A stretch of 5,801 bases of DNA from a bacterium (lineage in GTDB: Archaea; Nanoarchaeota; Nanoarchaeia; Woesearchaeales; UBA10216): NCBI GenBank assembly GCA_024206195.1, contig JAAGZO010001173.1, positions 1-5,801 on the forward strand, in the 5' to 3' direction. The notes beneath the pieces were generated by a model. It did no database searches, had not been told where the DNA came from, and worked only from the letters and a program-made list of their open reading frames with translations. Each line of letters opens with the position of its first letter. The first letter of the stretch is position 1. The translations under genes and the position numbers were made by a program. Positions 1-4,110 of the stretch are shown in pieces.

Positions 1-154
1 AGCCACCTAATTCATGTGTGTTTGAGAGAGTATTTCTGTTCGAGCACAAGTGATACATTTTTAGGCGTGGATACCATAGTCTTTCTTGCTCAAGATATGC
101 CTCTGCCATATCTTTTTCATTCTCTCGAAATATTTGATGTGCTTTAGTTGTCAT
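1..154 (-). CDS. Unknown protein, N-terminal 51 residues only (runs off the left edge)
   Basis: The minus-strand frame opens with ATG at 152-154 and stays open to the window edge. AAGGGA (160-165) lies five bases upstream as the ribosome binding site, and a strong promoter (199-226) lies just behind it, which makes this a well-supported gene start. The visible protein begins MTTKAHQIFRENEKDMAEAY. It is charged and probably helical over residues 1-30, then contains an aromatic and basic patch (LWYPRLKMYHLC) and ends at HELGG. I see no signal peptide, membrane segment or family motif, and I do not recognise it. It is the first gene after the long non-coding region, so it probably heads a separate transcription unit. 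Confidence 0.72.
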   Translation of the reverse strand, partial: MTTKAHQIFRENEKDMAEAYLEQERLWYPRLKMYHLCSNRNTLSNTHELGG

Positions 155-198
155 GTTTTTCCCTTGCTTAAGAGGTTAATATCAATGTTATATGGGAA

Positions 199-226
199 AT
201 TATCACAAGCTAATATCACTTGTCAA
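199..226 (-). promoter_or_regulatory. Sigma70/sigmaA-type promoter with extended -10
   Basis: On the minus strand a perfect -35 TTGACA (221-226) is followed after 16 bases by GATAAT (199-204), a five-of-six match to TATAAT, preceded by TGT, which gives an extended -10. The start of transcription should fall near 192, about 38 bases before the ATG at 154. The last three bases of the -35 and the spacer form an inverted repeat, ACAAG (219-223) and CTTGT (205-209). A repressor or activator could bind there. The same TTGACA-N12-TTGTGATA pattern recurs at 1226-1253. Confidence 0.72.
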
Positions 227-242
227 GTATAAAATGAATATT

Positions 243-276
243 ATTTAACAAATCTCTGTTAAATGTTTGCGAACAT
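243..276. repeat. Two abutting inverted repeats
   Basis: ATTTAACA (243-250) and TGTTAAAT (257-264) are perfect 8-base arms around a 6-base spacer. A second repeat follows directly and shares two bases with the first: ATGTT (263-267) and AACAT (272-276) around TGCG. They lie about 20 bases upstream of the -35 box at 221-226, where an activator or repressor site would be expected. There is no adjacent T-run, so a terminator is unlikely. Confidence 0.5.
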
Positions 277-331
277 ATAAGGTATAAGGGTTTCATTTCC
301 CCTCTTTTCCATTTACATTATTTACAATAGT

Positions 332-348
332 GTAACACATCGTGTTAC
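332..348. repeat. 17-base perfect inverted repeat
   Basis: GTAACAC (332-338) and GTGTTAC (342-348) are perfect 7-base arms separated by ATC. The symmetry and size suit a dimeric repressor operator. As a terminator it would lack a T-run on either strand. No promoter that I can recognise overlaps it. Confidence 0.5.
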
Positions 349-380
349 GTTTATATAATACCCCAACCATACCAACACCA

Positions 381-393
381 TGAACAGCGTTCA
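381..393. repeat. 13-base inverted repeat
   Basis: TGAAC (381-385) and GTTCA (389-393) flank AGC. It has the same three-base-centre architecture as the repeat at 332-348 but different arms, so the two are not obviously copies of one site. Short enough to occur by chance; listed because it falls within a cluster of such repeats. Confidence 0.3.
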
Positions 394-475
394 CACCTCT
401 CTAAGTACGACTATTACACCCACATAAATTCATAAAAACATAGTAAATAATTAGTATTTTAACCAGCTATCCCTG

Positions 476-521
476 TAAACCCACTGATACCAATGGTTTA
501 TAAAATAAGGTCTATTAATAG
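476..521. repeat. Inverted repeat followed by a 10-base palindrome
   Basis: TAAACC (476-481) and GGTTTA (495-500) are 6-base arms around 13 bases. CTATTAATAG (512-521) is a perfect palindrome just beyond. A plus-strand TATAAT (524-529) follows the palindrome, but I find no matching -35 box and no plus-strand gene, so I do not call a promoter there. Confidence 0.3.
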
Positions 522-599
522 TATATAATCATTTTAGTAAAACTGTTAGTAATTGGGAAAAGTACTGATATTGCAAGGTTTCACAAAATTAAAAAGATA

Positions 600-631
600 G
601 GGGGGGGGAGTGGTGGGTGGGGGTATGGTGG
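600..631 (+). other. G-rich block with nine consecutive G, possible G-quadruplex
   Basis: The plus strand has nine consecutive G (600-608), then GGG (615-617), GGGGG (619-623) and two GG pairs (627-628, 630-631), with only A and T interruptions. The nine-G run can supply two G-triplets, so four triplets are available for an intramolecular quadruplex. The composition is extreme against the AT-rich surroundings. On the minus strand, and in its transcript, this is a C-rich tract that immediately follows the stems of the structure at 611-720. Long homopolymers are also prone to sequencing error, so the exact count is uncertain. Confidence 0.6.
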
Positions 632-720
632 TCTTGCGCATACTGGTCCTGGTACTTATATATACCTGTACACGCAAGGTTTTCAAGATATTTTCAAAAC
701 CACCTATACACCCACAACCC
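600..720 (-). ncRNA. Candidate branched structured RNA (or folded DNA element)
   Basis: Two stems stack without a gap. In stem P1, GGTGGT (627-632) pairs with ACCACC (699-704) and continues imperfectly outward through 615-626 and 706-719. In stem P2, CTTGCG (633-638) pairs with CGCAAG (673-678), continues with TAC (641-643) and GTA (668-670), and after one mismatch with GGT (645-647) and ACC (664-666). The two base pairs between the P2 blocks (639-640 with 671-672) are mismatches on the plus strand but tandem G-U wobbles on the minus strand, so a minus-strand RNA would have an unbroken 11-pair helix. Positions 679-698 form a third, weak arm. Downstream in the minus direction come the C-run and then TCTTTTTAATTTT (586-598), a possible termination tract. 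I recognise no known RNA family. It could instead be the 3' end of the upstream transcript, or an origin or packaging site. Confidence 0.42.
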
Positions 721-784
721 AAACACAAGTAGTATTCGACATGTTATTACATCTTAATCAATTTACTTCTTACTAATTTTCTAC

Positions 785-1021
785 TCAGTACATCGTTACA
801 CCTTCACTTAAAAATTCAATTGCCGCAGTCAGATCTGAGAATGTGCCATATTTTCTGTCATCAATGTACAATACACCACTGTTCTCGCTTTCATAATCAT
901 AGTTGATTATAAAATACTCGGTAACACATTCATAATTGTTAACTGACTGATGCGGTTCATTGAAGGAAATGAAGGGGACTGTTGTAAAATTTTCTACTTT
1001 TAAAATAATTTTTAAAAACAT
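785..1021 (-). CDS. Unknown 78-aa protein
   Basis: ATG lies at 1019-1021, with AAAGGAG (1033-1039) upstream at a slightly long spacing of 11-12 bases. The gene stands alone, about 260 bases after the Lar-like gene, behind a promoter (1226-1253) and a long leader. The first half looks beta-rich and is Phe/Asn/Tyr-rich. The end (YIDDRKYGTFSDLTAAIEFL) suggests a beta-hairpin and then an amphipathic helix. The 56-aa protein at 1509-1679 ends with a loosely similar beta-then-helix pattern, but the resemblance is too weak to claim homology. No catalytic motif, membrane segment or signal peptide is visible, and I do not recognise it. It is last before the non-coding region, so its transcript may read into the structured element. 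Confidence 0.68.
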   Translation of the reverse strand: MFLKIILKVENFTTVPFISFNEPHQSVNNYECVTEYFIINYDYESENSGVLYIDDRKYGTFSDLTAAIEFLSEGVTMY

Positions 1022-1081
1022 TTGATCTGTAACTCCTTTCTTTTTTTCTGAGAGGACAAAAAAGATTCCACCTGTGAGGAC

Positions 1082-1138
1082 CTAATTAAATTGTTGTGTC
1101 CAGACATTGCGCACTGCTGGTGACAACATGTTAATCAT
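1082..1138 (-). CDS. Possible 18-residue second leader frame
   Basis: This frame starts in a TGATG overlap with the stop of the 22-codon frame at 1138-1206. It encodes MINMLSPAVRNVWTQQFN and ends at TAG, inside the long-range pairing GGACCT/AGGTCC. It has no ribosome binding site of its own, so it could only be translated by coupling. Listed because the one-base overlap is the same junction type used by the genuine genes of this window; chance is the likelier explanation. Confidence 0.1.
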   Translation of the reverse strand: MINMLSPAVRNVWTQQFN

Positions 1139-1206
1139 CAAACAAAACAAAAAAGGTATGCGAAGTAATAAAACAGGTCCAAAAGATTTGGTTTAAAGAG
1201 AAACAT
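1138..1206 (-). CDS. Possible 22-residue hydrophobic leader peptide
   Basis: ATG at 1204-1206, within the leader and about 13 bases after the predicted transcription start, opens a 22-codon frame, MFLFKPNLLDLFYYFAYLFC followed by FV and a stop. It contains six Phe, five Leu and three Tyr, which suits either a membrane micropeptide or an attenuation-type leader peptide. Against it, there is no good Shine-Dalgarno site (only GAG immediately before the ATG), and an AT-rich stretch with T-runs will encode Phe and Leu by chance. Its stop codon overlaps the ATG of a second frame (1082-1138). Confidence 0.18.
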   Translation of the reverse strand: MFLFKPNLLDLFYYFAYLFCFV

Positions 1207-1225
1207 CTCAATTGGTGAGAATTCA

Positions 1226-1253
1226 GATATCACAACATATTGTTATATGTCAA
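1226..1253 (-). promoter_or_regulatory. Sigma70/sigmaA-type promoter with inverted repeat in its spacer
   Basis: On the minus strand a perfect TTGACA (1248-1253) is followed after 16 bases by GATATC (1226-1231), a poorer -10, preceded by TTGT. It matches the promoter at 199-226 over TTGACA-N12-TTGTGATA. The start should fall near 1219, giving the 78-aa gene at 785-1021 a leader of about 200 bases. ACATAT (1235-1240) and ATATGT (1245-1250) form an inverted repeat that runs from the -35 box into the spacer, a position where a bound protein would block RNA polymerase. Confidence 0.58.
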
Positions 1254-1282
1254 GCATTTTTATTATTTTTTTTCAGCTGGTC

Positions 1283-1519
1283 TCAAACACGTGTATTCCA
1301 AGGTTTCACAACCCTATTAGCAATTATCTTTCTATCTGGCTCATCATCTGTATAGTTAGCAAGCTGTGCCCAACCCTGTGTGCTATCACATGTGTAACAC
1401 ATAACCCTTCCAAACCAGCAGGGTCGTGGGGGGTTTAAATCATCATCATGTTCTTCAAGTTCCAACTCTGGTCTCTCTCCACAAAATGGACAAGGAGCAA
1501 GGTATATTTTATATTTCAC
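1283..1519 (-). CDS. Lar-like small zinc-ribbon protein (putative restriction alleviation)
   Basis: The 78-residue product has the layout of the Lar family: CPFCG at residues 10-14, a second CxxC (C41, C44) that completes a four-cysteine zinc ribbon, and the family-typical ending WNTR at 74-77. Lar of the Rac prophage of E. coli modulates type I restriction by EcoKI. Related phage proteins are usually annotated as Lar family, though most are untested. The start is GTG at 1517-1519, with AGGAGG nine bases upstream inside the preceding gene, which it overlaps by 11 bases. Between the two knuckles lies an acidic insert (EEHDDD). The fold assignment is fairly safe. The anti-restriction role is inference from the family and the phage setting. 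Confidence 0.78.
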   Translation of the reverse strand: MKYKIYLAPCPFCGERPELELEEHDDDLNPPRPCWFGRVMCYTCDSTQGWAQLANYTDDEPDRKIIANRVVKPWNTRV

Positions 1520-1679
1520 CTCTCAGCACCTCCTCAGCTTCCTTAATCAACACTTTCAATTCTGCTACAGTTGTATACACTGTATATGCAATACCAAATG
1601 TTTCAAACTCAATTTCTATATCACCGTCATCATATATCCAACACTCATTTCCATATACTGTTGCTTGTAATTCTTTCAT
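1509..1679 (-). CDS. Unknown 56-aa acidic protein
   Basis: ATG at 1677-1679 is preceded by GGGGAG at about five bases, and the stop overlaps the GTG of the Lar-like gene by 11 bases, so it is co-translated with it. The product begins MKELQATVYGNECWIYDDGD. It appears to consist of beta strands (residues 3-37) followed by a helix (ELKVLIKEAEEVL, 40-52). A second ATG four bases upstream opens a frame of only a dozen codons, so this start is preferred. It is compact, soluble and acidic, with no metal-binding or membrane motif, and I do not recognise it. Coupling to the Lar-like gene may point to a related role, but nothing in the residues shows this. Confidence 0.72.
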   Translation of the reverse strand: MKELQATVYGNECWIYDDGDIEIEFETFGIAYTVYTTVAELKVLIKEAEEVLRGEI

Positions 1680-1709
1680 TCATTCTCCCCTTCCATATAT
1701 TATTTTTTT

Positions 1710-1889
1710 TCAAAAGTAATCTTCTAAATTAAATGGCTCATCTGGCAACAATTTCAATCGTAACTCCGTTTTAGAAACCTCTTCCACACGAAACACGATA
1801 CCAGCTACAGTAACCTTATTCCCCCTTTTGAAAACTTCCTGTGGTTCCTCCTTGAATGTGTCTTTGGTTATGATTATTTTATCTAACAT
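1710..1889 (-). CDS. Unknown 59-aa beta-rich protein
   Basis: ATG at 1887-1889 overlaps the end of the nucleotidyltransferase gene by 11 bases, with GGAAGGGTG just upstream as ribosome binding site. The product has a polar N-terminal arm (residues 1-18, ending KEEPQEVF), then alternating strands in KRGNKVTVAGIVFRVEEV (21-38) and TELRLKLLP (41-49), and an acidic end (EPFNLEDYF). The strand pattern would suit a small SH3-like or OB-like barrel, which is only a visual impression. There are no cysteines. I do not recognise the family. The tight overlap indicates one operon with the genes on both sides. Confidence 0.72.
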   Translation of the reverse strand: MLDKIIITKDTFKEEPQEVFKRGNKVTVAGIVFRVEEVSKTELRLKLLPDEPFNLEDYF

Positions 1890-2775
1890 TATTCACCCTT
1901 CCATAACCGTCAATAATAGCTTGCATATCAGCCAGCACTTTATTTACATCTGTCTCTGGAATATAACACTTCTCCAGTGTCCCAAAGTGCCACTCCAGAC
2001 AATTTAGCAACAACTCTTTAATCTGATCCTCATCCGGTGAATGCTGTAATGTACTCTTTGTGTATAGAGCCTCCAGGTCTTTCTCTTTCTGTTGAAAGTG
2101 TTTGTCCACTTGCTCCATAGACCATTCACCACGTCTGATAGCTTTCAATTGTTCTCTGTTACGTTCCAGATCAATATCATGCTCAGTAAGTATCTGTTCA
2201 ACCTCGTCCAAAAGTCTCACAGTATGGTAAGCAAACTTCCTGTCCATACCATGTTTCTCAACCAATTCTTTCCTTTTCCCTACAGGTTTCTTGGTTTTCA
2301 TTTTATGCACCTGGGAAAATGCATAACCTTTAAATTTATGCCACGCACCCTTATGTAGAAATAATTTTCTATTTTCTCTGACCAGTTCACCTACCTGTGT
2401 AGAATGTATGATACATCTCCGTGGCACAAATAAACTGTCAATCATGTTGGGATTGTTTTCCATACAAAGTTGAAAATATCTTACAATTGAGTAAATAGAC
2501 ATATCGTAAGTTTTCCCATTAAACTTTATATGATGCTGTTGAGCCTGGTCAAAACCTTGTGGTTTTTTCCCAAACCCGTTTATATGCCCTGCTACATGGG
2601 GGAAAATGATCTCTTTGTTTGGGATAGAAAATCCATAAATATCAATATCAGAATTATCGGAAGAAACCCCATAAGCCACTGATCCCATCATACACTCATA
2701 CTGCACATTATTTTTTAAATGTTTTGGTGGGTGAAATAAATGCTCCCTTATCAACCGATCAACTATTGATCCCAT
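1879..2775 (-). CDS. RlaP/YcgL-type nucleotidyltransferase
   Basis: A 298-residue DNA polymerase beta-superfamily nucleotidyltransferase. GS at 31-32 and SDIDI (42-46, with D43 and D45) form the first metal-binding motif, and YDMSIYS (90-96, D91) supplies the third carboxylate. The C-terminal half is helical, with KFAYHTVRLL at 180-189 and IRRGEW at 213-218. That arrangement matches the RlaP/YcgL family (Pfam PF10127), named for its association with RNA-repair genes; its reaction is presumed to be nucleotide transfer to RNA. AGGAGG lies six bases before the chosen ATG (2773-2775). The ATG one codon upstream is closer to it, and an in-frame GTG at 2793 would leave no such site. It overlaps the preceding gene by 17 bases. 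All catalytic residues appear intact. The family call is good; the substrate is unknown. Confidence 0.85.
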   Translation of the reverse strand: MGSIVDRLIREHLFHPPKHLKNNVQYECMMGSVAYGVSSDNSDIDIYGFSIPNKEIIFPHVAGHINGFGKKPQGFDQAQQHHIKFNGKTYDMSIYSIVRYFQLCMENNPNMIDSLFVPRRCIIHSTQVGELVRENRKLFLHKGAWHKFKGYAFSQVHKMKTKKPVGKRKELVEKHGMDRKFAYHTVRLLDEVEQILTEHDIDLERNREQLKAIRRGEWSMEQVDKHFQQKEKDLEALYTKSTLQHSPDEDQIKELLLNCLEWHFGTLEKCYIPETDVNKVLADMQAIIDGYGRVNNVR

Positions 2776-2956
2776 CATCCACCTCCTCAACACTCAGCAC
2801 CTTATCTTTTGTGTCGTTCCTCACAGTGTCGTAGCTCAACAGCTTACCCTCATAACGCACTGCCTTTGCCTCTTTCTTACTATTTGCAACAACCAAGTAC
2901 TCAGCTGTTCCCCTTGAATACCCACTCCATTCTGTTTTAACTTTGTATGTTTTCAT
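2759..2956 (-). CDS. Small phage-type protein, 65 aa, function unknown
   Basis: ATG at 2954-2956 has a near-perfect ribosome binding site (AAGGAGG, five bases away), which marks the start of a strongly translated unit after a 110-base gap. The product opens with MKTYKVKTEWSGYSRGTAEY, then LVVANSKKEAKAV, and ends in an acidic tail. The pattern of a beta strand with WSGYSRG, another strand, and then an 'A-S-xx-EA' helix is one I associate with unnamed small proteins of tailed phages. No enzymatic or binding role is known to me. Its 3' end overlaps the nucleotidyltransferase gene by 17 bases and carries that gene's Shine-Dalgarno site, so translation of the two is likely coupled. Confidence 0.8.
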   Translation of the reverse strand: MKTYKVKTEWSGYSRGTAEYLVVANSKKEAKAVRYEGKLLSYDTVRNDTKDKVLSVEEVDDGINS

Positions 2957-3066
2957 TAAACCCTCCTTATCTCGCGTATATTCAATTTTAATTAGTTATA
3001 CGTAGGTGAATATTACCTACCCCAAGAAGTCCTTGTCACCCTCACGTCCCTTTGTTATTCCTTATA
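2957..3066 (-). promoter_or_regulatory. Intergenic gap with a 19-base hairpin
   Basis: GTAGGT (3002-3007) and ACCTAC (3015-3020) are perfect 6-base arms around GAATATT. No T-run follows on either strand, so it is not a classic terminator. No complete -35/-10 pair is visible; the best minus-strand candidate, GTGACA followed by TAATAT after 18 bases, is weak. The gap separates two blocks of overlapping genes. An operator, an RNA-processing site or an activator-dependent promoter would all fit. Confidence 0.35.
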
Positions 3067-3234
3067 TTAATCACCTATGCTGAAAGCAACCTGCAGCTGT
3101 TCAATATTCTTCTTATGCTCTCCCTGCACATACTGTATCTCTATCTCATGCCCCTTTTCCAAACAGTCACGACAAATGTCACAGGTCTCACAGTAATTCT
3201 CACTCTCTCCACATATTTCACATTCTGTTGACAT
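3067..3234 (-). CDS. 55-aa cysteine-rich zinc-binding microprotein
   Basis: ATG (3232-3234) overlaps the stop of the 60-aa gene in a TAATG junction, with GGAG eight bases upstream. The product starts MSTECEICGESENYCETCDI and carries three CxxC pairs in 24 residues (C5/C8, C15/C18, C21/C24) followed by H30. That is enough for one or two zinc sites, perhaps a cross-braced, RING- or B-box-like knuckle, although the fold cannot be told from the residues. The C-terminal half (EKGHEIEIQYVQGEHKKNIE) is probably a helix. Such proteins usually bind nucleic acid or a protein partner. I do not recognise the family. Confidence 0.75.
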   Translation of the reverse strand: MSTECEICGESENYCETCDICRDCLEKGHEIEIQYVQGEHKKNIEQLQVAFSIGD

Positions 3235-3416
3235 TACATATTCTCCGCTTCTTCATAATCTAATTTAATCAACCTGACATTTTTAGGGTCAAACTTCATG
3301 ACATAACCACACACGTATGGTTTAACTTCAATAAACATTCTACCACTATAACTAATAACTCTTCCCAATCCATACTCAGGAACCGCAGCTTCTTGTCCAA
3401 TTATAATCTCTCTCAT
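3234..3416 (-). CDS. Small beta-rich phage-type protein, 60 aa
   Basis: ATG (3414-3416) follows the phosphoesterase stop (3419-3421) by two bases, and its ribosome binding site (GAGGGGAG) lies inside that gene. The product contains AAVPEYGLGRVISY (residues 10-23) and then IEVKPYVCGYVMKFDPKNVR (29-48), a strand-turn-strand pattern that could form a small SH3- or KOW-like barrel, then an acidic tail. I associate the 'VPEYGLG...KPYV...MKFDPKNVRL' pattern with uncharacterised phage proteins, from memory only. No catalytic residues are evident. Its place between the phosphoesterase and the zinc microprotein, with junctions of 2 and -1 bases, shows one polycistronic unit. Confidence 0.8.
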   Translation of the reverse strand: MREIIIGQEAAVPEYGLGRVISYSGRMFIEVKPYVCGYVMKFDPKNVRLIKLDYEEAENM

Positions 3417-3418
3417 CT

Positions 3419-3937
3419 CTATCTCCCCTCTTCCATAACCAGATTTACATTATCTGGTCTCTGTTTCATTATCTGTTTAAGCTGCTCAAATGACACAGGG
3501 TAGAACTTATTATTGTCCACACCTATGTCCCATTGTTTGCCAACAGGCAGCAACATACCATGCGAATGGCCGTATAACTGCCACGTATTATAGTGGCTGG
3601 TTGGCCAGGTACGCATGGCATAATGACAGACCACAACCTTCTGCCCCTCTATCTTCTTCTCCCATATCTGTAATGGGTGCTTCTTACCCAACCAGGAATC
3701 ATGAGATCCCTGTAGGAAGACATGAGAACCATTCAACTGTTCTATACACTTTCCAGCATATTCTTTATTAGCCAGTGTGAAGTCCCCAGCATGAACCACA
3801 GTGTCTTTCTCACCCACTACAGCGTTATGTTTGTCAATAATATCCTGGTCCATTTCCTCTACTTTCTCATATGGACGATTACAGTACTTGATAATATTCT
3901 TATGACCGTAATGTTCATCGCTTGTGAAAAAATACAT
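3419..3937 (-). CDS. Calcineurin-like metallophosphoesterase, 172 aa
   Basis: The motifs of the metallophosphoesterase superfamily appear in order: DEH at residues 7-9 (D7, H9), GD at 51-52, GSHD at 77-80, CHY at 104-106 (H105) and GHSH at 123-126. These ligands hold two metal ions that activate water to hydrolyse phosphomonoesters or phosphodiesters, possibly on nucleotides or RNA. The usual asparagine of GNHD is serine here (S78). Asn normally helps bridge a metal and bind phosphate, so activity may be changed, though otherwise the site is intact. The protein is a compact single domain without a signal peptide and so is cytoplasmic. ATG overlaps the preceding stop in a TAATG junction, with GAGGAGG inside that gene. 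The substrate cannot be predicted. Confidence 0.9.
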   Translation of the reverse strand: MYFFTSDEHYGHKNIIKYCNRPYEKVEEMDQDIIDKHNAVVGEKDTVVHAGDFTLANKEYAGKCIEQLNGSHVFLQGSHDSWLGKKHPLQIWEKKIEGQKVVVCHYAMRTWPTSHYNTWQLYGHSHGMLLPVGKQWDIGVDNNKFYPVSFEQLKQIMKQRPDNVNLVMEEGR

Positions 3938-4110
3938 TAGTCCTCCTCAACCGGACAATGTATTGGACAACCTTTAGTGTGCCAGAACACAGTCTCACCT
4001 CCCATGGGTATACCTGCCCCATGGTGATTATCCATAACGGGGCAGGTGCAACCTTGGTCTATAGCTTCTTGTGTGCCTGGGTTAGGTGTTGTGGGTTTGG
4101 GCTTATTCAT
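3937..4110 (-). CDS. 57-aa Cys/His phage-type microprotein
   Basis: ATG (4108-4110) lies within the end of the VWA gene (8-base overlap), with GGGGAG about nine bases upstream. A longer in-frame version reaching 4215 would lie wholly inside the VWA gene and is rejected. The product starts MNKPKPTTPNPGTQEAIDQG and continues with CTCPVMDN (21-28), HHGAG (29-33) and FWHTKGCPIHC (42-52). The C-x-C, H, C-xx-H-C residues could bind one metal ion. The pattern 'GCTCPVMDN...G...FW...GCPIH' is one I recall from small unannotated phage and bacterial proteins. No function is known to me. Confidence 0.8.
   Translation of the reverse strand: MNKPKPTTPNPGTQEAIDQGCTCPVMDNHHGAGIPMGGETVFWHTKGCPIHCPVEED

Larger units (their letters stand above)
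155..784. other. Non-coding region of about 630 bases with promoter, inverted repeats and structured G/C-rich element
   Basis: No reading frame here has both a ribosome binding site and protein-like composition. The longest minus-strand frame (546-728) starts at TTG without a Shine-Dalgarno site and encodes a proline stretch only because it reads through the C-run. The stretch holds a promoter (199-226), a cluster of inverted repeats (243-521), a G-rich block (600-631) and a candidate branched RNA structure (600-720). I looked for a tRNA and saw no T-arm or acceptor pairing. In a genome where the neighbouring genes overlap, 630 bases without a gene suggests a function such as regulation, a non-coding RNA or a replication or packaging site. 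The sequence does not show which. Confidence 0.75.
1022..1225 (-). promoter_or_regulatory. Leader of about 200 bases with several hairpins
   Basis: This is the expected 5' untranslated region between the promoter at 1226-1253 and the ATG at 1021. It holds four pairings. TCTCA/TGAGA lies at 1206-1210 and 1216-1220. CCAAA/TTTGG lies at 1179-1183 and 1187-1191. AGGTCC (1175-1180) can pair at long range with GGACCT (1078-1083). The long-range pair encloses a two-part hairpin, TGTTGT/ACAACA (1092-1097, 1123-1128) with CCAG/CTGG (1100-1103, 1117-1120) inside it. The CCAAA/TTTGG stem and the long-range pair compete for bases 1179-1180, so two alternative folds are possible. I do not recognise a known riboswitch. 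Regulation by the leader is inference from its length and structure. Confidence 0.4.

Noticed and set aside
546..728. A 60-codon minus-strand frame with a Cys-rich start and a proline run
   Set aside because: It starts at TTG without a ribosome binding site. Its composition follows from the C-run and the stem structure, which explain the sequence better.
155..784. tRNA gene or CRISPR array in the non-coding region
   Set aside because: No acceptor-stem pairing or T-arm consensus was found. The inverted repeats differ from one another and are not regularly spaced direct repeats.
574..1311. A 13-base direct repeat, CAAGGTTTCACAA, at 574-586 and 1299-1311 (a possible attachment or recombination site)
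   Set aside because: The second copy is within the Lar-like coding sequence, and one such match in 5.8 kb of AT-rich DNA is close to chance. No integrase or tRNA is present.
2092..2358. Plus-strand open frames opposite the nucleotidyltransferase, phosphoesterase and VWA genes
   Set aside because: They are antisense shadows without ribosome binding sites, and their proteins show no family motif while the minus-strand frames do.
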